Shown here in pieces: positions 1 through 8,709 of a stretch of 64,000 nucleotides of DNA. The position numbers and the translations under genes were made by a program. This stretch comes from CALHRB01 sp964473465 (lineage in GTDB: Bacteria > Bacteroidota > Ignavibacteria > Kapaibacteriales > UBA2268). The first letter of the stretch is position 1. Each line of letters begins with the position of its first letter. A model generated the notes under the pieces. The model ran no database searches. It worked only from the letters and a program-made list of their open reading frames with translations, and was not told where the DNA came from. The stretch spans positions 1 through 64,000 of the forward strand of contig CAYYPE010000009.1 of NCBI GenBank assembly GCA_964473465.1. The letters are read 5' to 3'.

Positions 1-1157
1 GTCCGGGTGGAACATCACTCGCTTCTGATGCAGATTATATATCTGCAAAATCAGCTTCAACAGTAATAAACAAAAGCGGTATCGGTAATTTTGATAAAAA
101 TCAGCTCGAAAAATTCTTAAGTGACAAAATTGTAAGTGTGTCGTCAACAATAGAATCTCTGAAAGAAGGCTTGAGAGGTAATTCATCAGTAAAAGATATA
201 GAAATTATGTTCCAACTGATTTACCTTTATTTTACTGATTTCAGAATTGATGCTGAAGCTCTCCAAAGATATATAGAAGATATCAAAACAAGTATTGTAA
301 ATACAAGAAATAGTCCCAGAGATTTATTTTTTGATAGCCTAAGATATGCTCTTTCGAATTACCACTTTAGAGCTAAGCCTTGGGATGAATCCATGCTTAA
401 TCAAATTCAACTTATGAAGATGTATAATTTTTATGAAGATAGGTTTAAGGATGCTTCTGATTTTACTTTCTTCTTTGTTGGGTCTTTCACATCAGATAAT
501 ATCAAGCCTTTTGTCTTAAAGTATCTGGCAAATCTTCCATCAATCAACCGCTCTGAAAACTGGAAAGACAACAATATCAGACCTCCAAAAGGAATAACAC
601 AAAAATCTTTCAAGAAAGGCATTGAGAATCAAAGTCAGGTTTTTTACTCAATTTATAATGATTTTCATTGGAAATTAGAGGAAATATTTTTACTCGAAGC
701 TGCTACTGAAATTCTAAATATTAAATTGCGAGAATCGCTAAGAGAAGAGAAAGGCGGTGTTTACGGAGTCACTGCATATAGTCAGACGGAGCTTTATCCA
801 AAGCAGAGATATTCCATCAATATTTATTTTGGTTGCAATCCAGACAGAGTAAATGAATTACTTGATGAGGTTCAAAAGCAAATTAATGACATGATAACTA
901 AACCTGTAGATGCTATCTATTTAACCAAGATAAAAGAAATTGCAAAACGTGAATCAGAAACAGATGTAAAAGAAAATAATTTCTGGTTAAGAAATTTATC
1001 AAACTTTTACTGGTATAATGATGATCCAAAATTAATTACTCATAAAGCAAAATTCTACAGCAAGTTAAAAGCTCAGGATATAATAAAGGCTGCCAAAATG
1101 TATTTCTTATCACCAAATCAATTTAAATATGTTTTATATCCTGAAGATCAGAAATAG
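1..1157 (+). CDS. M16 family metallopeptidase (insulinase-like), 3' part only
   Basis: The reading frame is open from the window edge (first full codon at position 3) to the stop at 1157, so the N-terminal half lies outside. About 384 residues are visible. The PGGTS segment near the edge, the VGSF...L.NLPS strand-helix pattern and the RESLREEKGGVYGV segment are typical of the C-terminal, non-catalytic half of M16 zinc peptidases, where the conserved Arg/Tyr pair helps bind substrate. The HxxEH zinc motif would be upstream and cannot be checked. Family members are usually periplasmic or secreted proteases of 700-950 residues in this phylum. A GTG at 138 is inside the gene and is not a start. 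A strong terminator follows at 1185. Confidence 0.85.
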   Translation, partial: PGGTSLASDADYISAKSASTVINKSGIGNFDKNQLEKFLSDKIVSVSSTIESLKEGLRGNSSVKDIEIMFQLIYLYFTDFRIDAEALQRYIEDIKTSIVNTRNSPRDLFFDSLRYALSNYHFRAKPWDESMLNQIQLMKMYNFYEDRFKDASDFTFFFVGSFTSDNIKPFVLKYLANLPSINRSENWKDNNIRPPKGITQKSFKKGIENQSQVFYSIYNDFHWKLEEIFLLEAATEILNIKLRESLREEKGGVYGVTAYSQTELYPKQRYSINIYFGCNPDRVNELLDEVQKQINDMITKPVDAIYLTKIKEIAKRESETDVKENNFWLRNLSNFYWYNDDPKLITHKAKFYSKLKAQDIIKAAKMYFLSPNQFKYVLYPEDQK

Positions 1158-1171
1158 TTAATTCAAAAATA

Positions 1172-2143
1172 TTATATATCTTTCAAATCCGGGTTATTTA
1201 GCCCGGATTTTTTTATATACGACATAGTTTTTTTAATACCCTCCAATTTTGCTCTTTTTATAGGGCTGTTTTTAAACCTTAAATTAAAATCAATATTGTC
1301 AATACAGTCAATCTCAGAGCTGACTATAAAAGTTTGATTTTGTCTTGGAAAATATCTAATATCCTCAGTGAAAATTTTCTTTCGATTCCAGGGACAAACT
1401 TCCTGACAGATATCGCAGCCAAAAACCCAGTTTTTTAAATTTTTTGCAATATTGTCTGGAAAGTCAATTTTTCCTTTTGTTTCAATTGTCCAATATGAAA
1501 TACATTTATTAGAATCTACAACTTTTGGTTGAACAATAGCACCAGTTGGACAATTTTCAATGCAGGCATTGCACTTTCCGCAATGATCAGAAATAATCTG
1601 ATCTGATTCAATCTCAACAGTTGTAACAATTAACCCTAAGAAAACATAAGAGCCATATTTTTTGGTTAGAATCAGACTGTTTTTTCCTTGCCAGCCTAAA
1701 CCAGCCCTTACAGCCCATACTTTTTCAAGAATCGGACCGGTATCAACATAACATTTTGATTTACTTTCTGGTGCAAATTTTGAAATTTCTGATGATAATA
1801 ATTTCAGTTTCGGTAGTATTACATCATGATAATCATCTCCCCAGGCATAACGGGAAACTTTCCCTGATAAATTATTATTTAAGCTATCATGGGAAAAAGG
1901 CGTATTATAGTTCGTAGCTGTAACAATTACAGTTTTTGCATTTTCGAGAATTAATGAAATATCCTTTCTTTTTTCTTTGTTTCTTTCCAAATAATCCATT
2001 CCAGCATTAAAACCAGAAGCAAGCCAATTCATATAATTATTATATTCCTGACCTAACTTTTCAGTTTTGGCAAAGCCGATTAAATCGAAACCAAATTCCT
2101 TTGCTTTCGATTTTAATATTTCTTTGAGCTTATACATCTGCAT
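1172..2143 (-). CDS. queG: Epoxyqueuosine reductase QueG
   Basis: Performs the last step of tRNA queuosine synthesis: cobalamin-dependent reduction of epoxyqueuosine in the tRNA wobble position, in the cytoplasm. Two ferredoxin-like 4Fe-4S cysteine sets are visible: C188, C191, C194 and C198, then C214, C243, C246 and C250 (in CDICQEVCPWNR). The segment DTGPILEKVWAVRAGLGWQG (134-153) holds the conserved catalytic Asp134 and cobalamin-site residues. At 323 residues it is the short form without C-terminal HEAT repeats. Its ATG overlaps the stop of the upstream gene (TAATG at 2145-2141), suggesting translational coupling. A second in-frame ATG at 2137 is possible. Family assignment is firm. Confidence 0.95.
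   Translation of the reverse strand: MQMYKLKEILKSKAKEFGFDLIGFAKTEKLGQEYNNYMNWLASGFNAGMDYLERNKEKRKDISLILENAKTVIVTATNYNTPFSHDSLNNNLSGKVSRYAWGDDYHDVILPKLKLLSSEISKFAPESKSKCYVDTGPILEKVWAVRAGLGWQGKNSLILTKKYGSYVFLGLIVTTVEIESDQIISDHCGKCNACIENCPTGAIVQPKVVDSNKCISYWTIETKGKIDFPDNIAKNLKNWVFGCDICQEVCPWNRKKIFTEDIRYFPRQNQTFIVSSEIDCIDNIDFNLRFKNSPIKRAKLEGIKKTMSYIKKSGLNNPDLKDI
1185..1214 (+). terminator. Rho-independent terminator of the M16 peptidase gene
   Basis: A 9-bp perfect stem (AAATCCGGG at 1185-1193 with CCCGGATTT at 1202-1210) with an 8-base loop runs into a T-tract on the plus strand. It lies inside the 3' coding end of the convergent queG gene, where it encodes part of the last residues. On the minus strand the hairpin has no T-tract, so it should stop only plus-strand transcription. 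Confidence 0.85.
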
Positions 2144-4347
2144 TATTTTTCAAGAAATTCATAACGCTTTTTCATTTTAAAGCGAAAATATTCTGGTTCA
2201 ATTCCATTGAAATCGCTAAAATCTTTACCAATTCCATAATATTTTTTTTGATTGAGAGATTTTAATTCTTCTTGATTTGGTGAGAACCACTCAAAATCAT
2301 TTTTCATCAAAGAATCATCAATTGTCTTCTTTGTTTCGAAATCTTCTTGAAAATATTTATCTTCGCCTTTTAAATCTGCGAAGACGCAAATCTGGTCAGA
2401 ATACAAATGATATAAAAATTCAACAGTTGGAGGATTATTTTGAGTAAAATTGTTCCATCCATAATTTCTGCCCTTTGTTCCTCGAGTATAAATATCATTA
2501 CCCTCTGTATCAATAAAAAACACCTGCGACTTATTAATAGCAAAACCAAGCCCATCATCTTTAAGCTTATATTTATCCTTGCCACCATTATTATAAAAAA
2601 TTGAAATCGTGTAATCATGACCAAATCCCATTCCCGAAGCCCAATTTTCCCAAATTTGGAATTCATCATCCCCTCCATCATCAAACAATGCTCCTATACA
2701 AAAATGAGCTCCACAAGCCTGAGACCATGTTGTGCTTATATATTTGTCATTTCCATTACCATCATATAGAAAACCCATTCCATACCAGTAACCACAGCCC
2801 TGAGACCAATTTCCTGATTCATACAAATCATCACCATCAATATCAATTAACACACCCATACCTCCAGCCCATGAATGTCCGTCAGTAACGTCACCCCTGC
2901 GACCTACACCACTTCCCTGACAATATGTATAGTTATGCTCTTTATCTTTAGAATGAAGGTCAGGGCGGTAAACTTTATTTATATCCTTCTCTGCCCAATA
3001 ATGGTCATTTCCTGTGCGATTTATAAGAGCACCAACACCACCAACTCCACCATAACCCTGTCCATCTCCCCATAAACGGTATTTATCGTTTCCTTTATTA
3101 TCAATAGCAAGACCAACACCAAAATAAGCAGCACCCTGACCATCTGTCCACATATCATAATAATCATCACCTTCCAAATCGGCTAAAATTCCAAAACCAA
3201 GCATAGCCCCACCCTGAGAAAGCCTTTTTGAGATATATCTATCATTTCCTGTGATATCGAGCAACATTGCACTTCCGAAAACTGCTCCACCCTGTGACAC
3301 TGTATATTCGTCCTCATTCAAATAGTTGTCATTTCCATCCAAATCAATATAGAGCGATACCCCCATATCAAGCGAATAAGTTCCTCCGATACAGCCCTTG
3401 TATAGATCATTGCCTCCTAAGTCTATAACCAGAATAGCATCGGTATATTGATGTTCATCATCTCCAGTTCCACTTATAACAATCCTACCAATAGGTGTAT
3501 TTATATTTAAATTTTGATTTTTCCAATTTATTGTTCCATCATTTTTCTTTAGTTTAATAAGACTGTCAGCAAGCTTTTGAGAGGATTCCATCAAAATCAA
3601 ACCAGAGTAGTAAATTGAGTTTATGTCAATAGTTTTAGCACAATCCTCAAGATCGGGATAATAACCCATACCATCAAATTGTGTTTCACCAAGATGGCGA
3701 ATTCTCCAACATGAAGCAGCTTTTTTCCAATCAACATTTCTCATCCCTAATTGACGAAATCTATAGGCTGAAATCAAATGAATAACAGTTTTTGCAACAA
3801 TTTTTTGAACTTCGGGATCTATGGTTTTTATTGCTTCACGGTAGTCTTTTTCAACTAAAGGAAAATCAGCGGCTTCGCCTATTCTGTGATATCTCCAGAT
3901 GGAATTTGTTGAAAGATATATTTCCTTCACTGCTTTTAATAGTGGCTCAATTGAATCAATTTCTGCCCATAGTGAAGAATTATATGCCCTGAATTGAGAT
4001 GTTATATTATTCACCCCACAATAATAACCCAGTTTCATAATTCCATCTTTTGTATTTTTCATATATTCAGGATGTAGGAAGTCTTCAACTGAAAGAGCCA
4101 TATTTCTTACAAAATCATAAATTCTATGTGGTTCTGCAAATAAATCATCGAATGCTATGTTTTTGTATGGGATATCAGCTGAAACTGGATACCGTGTCCA
4201 ATAACCCTTTGGTTTAAATCCGAGATTTGATTCGTTTATCCCTAATTTACTCATTATTTGTTGGAATGCATCCTCAGATTGTGCAAAAGAATTATGAGTT
4301 ATAAAATAAGAAATGATAAACCAAAAACTGAAAATTATTCTGCCCAT
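2143..4347 (-). CDS. Secreted GND-Y repeat protein, unknown function
   Basis: I do not recognise a characterised family. Residues 1-22 form a clear signal peptide ending near SFAQ. The first ~280 residues look helical. From about residue 290 the chain contains roughly a dozen copies of G(N/D/K/E)D-x-(Y/F) spaced about 20-45 residues apart, typically followed by a glycine/glutamine-rich stretch (QGxGxxGVG) and a hydrophobic strand leading into the next D-x-x-G-N-D. This pattern suggests a regular beta-solenoid or repeated beta-hairpin fold, perhaps Ca-binding through the Asp/Asn turns (inference). The gene is first in a two-gene unit and its stop overlaps the start of queG, an odd partner for an exported protein. 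No lipobox and no T9SS sorting domain is seen. Confidence 0.75.
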   Translation of the reverse strand: MGRIIFSFWFIISYFITHNSFAQSEDAFQQIMSKLGINESNLGFKPKGYWTRYPVSADIPYKNIAFDDLFAEPHRIYDFVRNMALSVEDFLHPEYMKNTKDGIMKLGYYCGVNNITSQFRAYNSSLWAEIDSIEPLLKAVKEIYLSTNSIWRYHRIGEAADFPLVEKDYREAIKTIDPEVQKIVAKTVIHLISAYRFRQLGMRNVDWKKAASCWRIRHLGETQFDGMGYYPDLEDCAKTIDINSIYYSGLILMESSQKLADSLIKLKKNDGTINWKNQNLNINTPIGRIVISGTGDDEHQYTDAILVIDLGGNDLYKGCIGGTYSLDMGVSLYIDLDGNDNYLNEDEYTVSQGGAVFGSAMLLDITGNDRYISKRLSQGGAMLGFGILADLEGDDYYDMWTDGQGAAYFGVGLAIDNKGNDKYRLWGDGQGYGGVGGVGALINRTGNDHYWAEKDINKVYRPDLHSKDKEHNYTYCQGSGVGRRGDVTDGHSWAGGMGVLIDIDGDDLYESGNWSQGCGYWYGMGFLYDGNGNDKYISTTWSQACGAHFCIGALFDDGGDDEFQIWENWASGMGFGHDYTISIFYNNGGKDKYKLKDDGLGFAINKSQVFFIDTEGNDIYTRGTKGRNYGWNNFTQNNPPTVEFLYHLYSDQICVFADLKGEDKYFQEDFETKKTIDDSLMKNDFEWFSPNQEELKSLNQKKYYGIGKDFSDFNGIEPEYFRFKMKKRYEFLEK

Positions 4348-4463
4348 TTCTACTCCAAAAAATATTAAAATAAAAAATTTAAAAATAATGAAAGAAATAA
4401 TATAAAAATATATTATATTGATTTTTTCAATTTAGTCTAAACTAAATTATTTTCAAAAAACTG

Positions 4464-6461
4464 ATGTTCAAAAAATTTAGAATTACTTTTACAATCCTAT
4501 ATTTACTTAATCTAATAATGTCTGCGAGGCTCTTCTCTGAGAATTTGGAATTCCAAAGAGCCGAAGTTGACTCACTTAACAAACTTAGTTATAAATTTTA
4601 TTATATCGTAGATTCAACTATAAAAATAGCAGAGAAAGCATTAAAAAAAGCAAACAGAATAGACTACCCGGAAGGCAAGGCTGAGGCATTGATTAATCTT
4701 GGTCTAAGTTATAACGTCAAAGGTATTTTTGTCAAAGCAGAAGATTATTTTCGACAGGCTCTTGATTTATATTCTTCATTCAATGATAAGAAAGGCATTG
4801 CAAGAGCTTATCAATGCCTTGCTGTCGTTTATAGAAACTTTAACGATTATGACAGATGTTTCGATTTTTTGAACAAATCTTTTGAAATAAATAAAAAATT
4901 CAATTATGAATTGGGCTTATCAAGTAATTATAATTTATTAGGAAACCTATTTCAGAGCATTAATAAAATTGATTCAGCTATTTATTATTACCATAAATCA
5001 AAAGAATTACGACAGGTATTAAAGGATTCATCAGGTTTGGCAAATTCCTTAGTCAGTCTCGGAAATATTTACTTTCAAACTAAAAGATTTGATTCAGCAG
5101 TATATTTTTTTAAGAAATCAAATGAAATATTCAATTTAATTCATAATAACTATGGAAAAACAAATATTTCAATTTTAAGAGGGAAAATTGAATTTGAGAA
5201 GGATAATTTCAGTGAAGCAATAAAACTGTTTGAGGAGTCTCTTATTAATTCAAAATTATACAATTTTACAAGATTAATACTTGATTCTTACGAGGGACTC
5301 TATAAATCTTATCAGCAACGTAAAAACTTTAAGGAGGCTTTTAAATATCATATTTTATATTCCAACCTTAAAGATTCAGTTCTAAATTCAGATGTAAATA
5401 ATAAGATAACTAACAATCTTATTAAATACGAAACTGAATCTAAACAGAAGGAAATTGAATTACTGAAAAAAGATAATCTCCTTCAAGAATCAAATCTGGA
5501 TAGACAAAGGATAATTTTATATTCTCTTATTGGGTTTTCAATTTTACTCTTTTTCTTAATTCTCGGATTGATTTTAAGATACAGATATAGAACTAAAGTT
5601 GATAGGATAATTAGAAATCAAAACGTTGAAATTTCAATGCAATTGAAAATTTCCGAAGAGCAAAATCAAACAATAAATGAACAAAACAAAAAATTAACCG
5701 AATTGAATGAAACCAAGGACATTTACTTGAATGCTATTCAAAATGAATTAATGTCAGCGGCAAGATATGTATCCTCAATTTTACCAAAAAAGTATGAAGA
5801 TTCAAAAATAAAGATTGATTGGAGGTTTATTCCTTCTATCGAGCTTGGAGGTGATATTTTTGGTTATCATTGGATTGATGACTTGAACTTTGCTTTCTAT
5901 CTTCTTGATGTTTCTGGTCATGGGGTAAAATCCGCTCTTCATTCAGTCTCAGTCTATAATTCCCTTAGATTTGAAAATTTAGCCGGAATAGATTATCGTA
6001 ATCCTTCTGAGGTTTTAAATGCTCTTAATCATCAATATCAGATGACCGATTTCAATGAACTCTATTTCACGATTTGGTATGGTGTATATAATATAACGGA
6101 AAACATTCTCAAATATGCTGCAGCTGGGCATCCTCCTGCAATAGTCTTGCTAAACGGCAACAATTCCCAGAAATTATTTGCTTCAAATTTTTTTATTGGT
6201 GGTCTTCCAGATTTTGAATTTAAATATGAGGATTTTAAACTAAACGACCACTTTAAACTATATATATACTCCGATGGAGCCTATGAAATACAAAAAAAAG
6301 ATGGAAATTTAATGACCTACGACGAACTCGAAACTTTCCTTGTTAACAACCAAAACCAAAATGAAACAGAATTAGACCTGTTATATAACCATCTTACATT
6401 ACTTACTGGTAGTCATCTACCAGACGATTTTTCAATTCTTAAAATTTCTGTTAAATCTTAA
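4464..6461 (+). CDS. TPR-containing membrane PP2C/SpoIIE-type phosphatase (RsbU-like)
   Basis: Predicted serine/threonine phosphatase of the partner-switching type. Order: N-terminal signal/anchor (8-22), five to seven TPR-like helix pairs (about 45-310) that would sit in the periplasm, one transmembrane helix (351-372), a coiled coil (about 380-425), and a cytoplasmic SpoIIE domain (about 430-665). The phosphatase domain keeps GGD (462-464), DVSGHG (482-487), AGHPP and YSDG, which bind the metals in active members. This layout is common in the FCB group. A solitary STAS protein is encoded at 40172, but no anti-sigma kinase is nearby, so a partner cannot be named. It is divergent from the GND-repeat gene and convergent with the cytochrome gene, with only 7 bases between. 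Confidence 0.9.
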   Translation: MFKKFRITFTILYLLNLIMSARLFSENLEFQRAEVDSLNKLSYKFYYIVDSTIKIAEKALKKANRIDYPEGKAEALINLGLSYNVKGIFVKAEDYFRQALDLYSSFNDKKGIARAYQCLAVVYRNFNDYDRCFDFLNKSFEINKKFNYELGLSSNYNLLGNLFQSINKIDSAIYYYHKSKELRQVLKDSSGLANSLVSLGNIYFQTKRFDSAVYFFKKSNEIFNLIHNNYGKTNISILRGKIEFEKDNFSEAIKLFEESLINSKLYNFTRLILDSYEGLYKSYQQRKNFKEAFKYHILYSNLKDSVLNSDVNNKITNNLIKYETESKQKEIELLKKDNLLQESNLDRQRIILYSLIGFSILLFFLILGLILRYRYRTKVDRIIRNQNVEISMQLKISEEQNQTINEQNKKLTELNETKDIYLNAIQNELMSAARYVSSILPKKYEDSKIKIDWRFIPSIELGGDIFGYHWIDDLNFAFYLLDVSGHGVKSALHSVSVYNSLRFENLAGIDYRNPSEVLNALNHQYQMTDFNELYFTIWYGVYNITENILKYAAAGHPPAIVLLNGNNSQKLFASNFFIGGLPDFEFKYEDFKLNDHFKLYIYSDGAYEIQKKDGNLMTYDELETFLVNNQNQNETELDLLYNHLTLLTGSHLPDDFSILKISVKS

Positions 6462-6468
6462 GTTTAAT

Positions 6469-8670
6469 TTATTTTTTTGTTATATCAACTTTCTGCTTCT
6501 TTGAAGGAAAAGCTCCATGACAGGTAACACAATACTTGGTTTCGGTGAATTTATCTATACCCCCGGGATGAATAAAATCAAGACCATTACTCGATTCCTG
6601 CATAGGTTGATTTGGAACCTGCTGGGTAACAATAGTATGACATGCATTGCAATTCATTGTAATTACTTTACCATCATCGCTAACATGTTTCCCATCATGA
6701 CAACGATAGCAACCGGGGCTATACATATGCCCAATATGATTGGGATAATTCTTCCAGTTGGCTTTCATATATGGAAAATAATTTCTTAAGTAAATCTTGT
6801 TTAAACTATTAACCGCTTGTTCAATAGATGCCTGTTTTGTGCTTGCAATTTCAGGATAATTATTCTTATAATAATTAGTAATGTAATCTTTTATATCCTT
6901 GTAAGATGTTTCCCTTGACTGAACGTAAGATTCCAGAACCTGAACACCGAGATGTTTGATATAAGGCAAACTACGGTCAATCAAATTGGAGGACATATAA
7001 GTATTAATAACCCTGTTTGGCTGCTGATAAATATGGGATGGTCTGTTATGGCAGTCAATACAATCCATAACTCTGATTTCTTCGGGCTTAAATGAATTTT
7101 TAGAAAATTTGAAAGTAGTATCTCTATAAACTGTTTCTTTTCCGGTTATTCTTGATTTTACTTTGATCCATGGTATAACAGTTCTATCTTTATCAGCTGC
7201 ATAATAAGAAATTTCATTTGCTATATTCATAACCCAGTGAATGCCTGAACTATTGCCCAACTCCAAGGATCCACCACCTATTTTAAAGTTCATTGTCAAT
7301 TTATATTCTGAATTTTGTTCATCTTGAGTGAAGAAATCAAAGACGATTTTATTTTCATGGTAAAATTTTTCGGGCCAATGACATTGTTCGCATATCTGTT
7401 GAGCAGGCCTTAAATGCTCAACTGGAGTCGGTATAGGTCTCGAATATTTTTTGAATAATACTGAATAAACCTGATAAGTTCCCGATAATTTTGAACGAAC
7501 AAACCAATCTGTTCCGGGACCAATATGACAACTGACACAGCCAACTTTGGAATGCGGAGAATCTTTGTATGCTGTAAATTCAGGCTCCATAACTGTATGG
7601 CAAACCTGACCGCAAAACTCATCAGAGTCTGTGTATTCATAAGCTTTAAAGGAGCCAAATATTGATGCTACAGTTAAAACAATTGTTCCAACAGAAAAAA
7701 CCAATGTCGCTACTTGATGTTTGGGATTATTTAAGTCAATAATCGGTAATTTCTTTTTACTTGCTTCTTTATGCAGAATTCTTCTGTTTTCTTTAATTGC
7801 CCCGATGGCAATAAGAAAAAGACCGATTAAAAGAATTGAGGGTAAAACTATAAAAGTTACTATTCCAAGATATGGATTTGGATTTTCAACAATGAACTCA
7901 ATTATAATCAATAGAGCAATAAGAATTGTGCTTAATACAGCAAGAAGAGCCCCTGTTAAAGTCAATGGATTATAAAAAACAATTGGAAAGAGTTTTTTTG
8001 TCTTTTTCTCAAACTCTTTCACTTCAAGAGATTTAATTTCATCTTCCGGCTTTTTGGAATGAATCAGATGCCAGCCTGTAATCATTGATTTATAGAGTTC
8101 TCCTATAGTTCTGCCTGTTGTCCCCAGATAAATATGAACAAACATAAAAATACTGAGGATAAACCCAACAATAGTATGCAACAGAGCCATTGGCCATACT
8201 CCTCCCATACCAAAAATTTCATCTGGAGCAAGCTCAGGAAACATCAGCAACCACCCGGAGATACAAATTATTGGTAAAAACAGAAACATTATGAAAAAGT
8301 ATGACATTTGTTGCATAGGATTAAATTTGGAATTTTTGTCAGTTTCGAAAGGATGAGGCTCTCCTACAAAAATTCCAAGCACATAATATTTAATCTGAAG
8401 ATATAGTCTCTGCCGTAATCCTTTTAATTTTGGTATGTATTGTTTGTAATTACCACTTATAATGTTAGCAATAAAATAAAATATATAGTTAAATGAAAGT
8501 AATATTCCAGATATATTGTGTGATATTACAGCTATATCAAAGGGGATCCAGTAAGATTTTGGATCTGAATAATGTAAACTAATACCTGATATAATCAATA
8601 TCATGAATAATAACGCATTCAACCAGTGCCAGAATCTGAGCCAAAATGGATATATATATTCTTTTTTCAT
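6469..8670 (-). CDS. Cytochrome b561-type membrane domain fused to a heptahaem NapC/NirT-like cytochrome c
   Basis: Predicted inner-membrane quinol or quinone redox enzyme. Residues 1-225 are a formate-dehydrogenase-gamma/b561-type di-haem b domain with four helices and histidines such as H15, H51, H165 and H179. Two more helices (about 235-262 and 270-295) and an anchor (about 318-340) follow. The periplasmic part has seven c-haem motifs: CGQVCH (353-358, a CX3CH form), CVSCH (378), CEQCH (427), CIDCH (537), CYRCH (654), CNACH (674) and CVTCH (714). The first three match the NapC/NirT tetrahaem type. The overall b-plus-multihaem-c architecture resembles the Geobacter quinone oxidoreductase CbcL. 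It follows the 13-haem gene by 39 bases, probably in one operon. The direction of electron flow is not evident. Confidence 0.88.
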   Translation of the reverse strand: MKKEYIYPFWLRFWHWLNALLFMILIISGISLHYSDPKSYWIPFDIAVISHNISGILLSFNYIFYFIANIISGNYKQYIPKLKGLRQRLYLQIKYYVLGIFVGEPHPFETDKNSKFNPMQQMSYFFIMFLFLPIICISGWLLMFPELAPDEIFGMGGVWPMALLHTIVGFILSIFMFVHIYLGTTGRTIGELYKSMITGWHLIHSKKPEDEIKSLEVKEFEKKTKKLFPIVFYNPLTLTGALLAVLSTILIALLIIIEFIVENPNPYLGIVTFIVLPSILLIGLFLIAIGAIKENRRILHKEASKKKLPIIDLNNPKHQVATLVFSVGTIVLTVASIFGSFKAYEYTDSDEFCGQVCHTVMEPEFTAYKDSPHSKVGCVSCHIGPGTDWFVRSKLSGTYQVYSVLFKKYSRPIPTPVEHLRPAQQICEQCHWPEKFYHENKIVFDFFTQDEQNSEYKLTMNFKIGGGSLELGNSSGIHWVMNIANEISYYAADKDRTVIPWIKVKSRITGKETVYRDTTFKFSKNSFKPEEIRVMDCIDCHNRPSHIYQQPNRVINTYMSSNLIDRSLPYIKHLGVQVLESYVQSRETSYKDIKDYITNYYKNNYPEIASTKQASIEQAVNSLNKIYLRNYFPYMKANWKNYPNHIGHMYSPGCYRCHDGKHVSDDGKVITMNCNACHTIVTQQVPNQPMQESSNGLDFIHPGGIDKFTETKYCVTCHGAFPSKKQKVDITKK

Positions 8671-8709
8671 TTATTCCTTACAATTACTCACACAACAAGA
8701 TAAATTTAC

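Noticed and set aside
2601..2888. Histidine-rich frame on the plus strand
   Set aside because: It lies antisense to the GND-repeat gene and owes its composition to those repeats; no ribosome-binding site and no family match.
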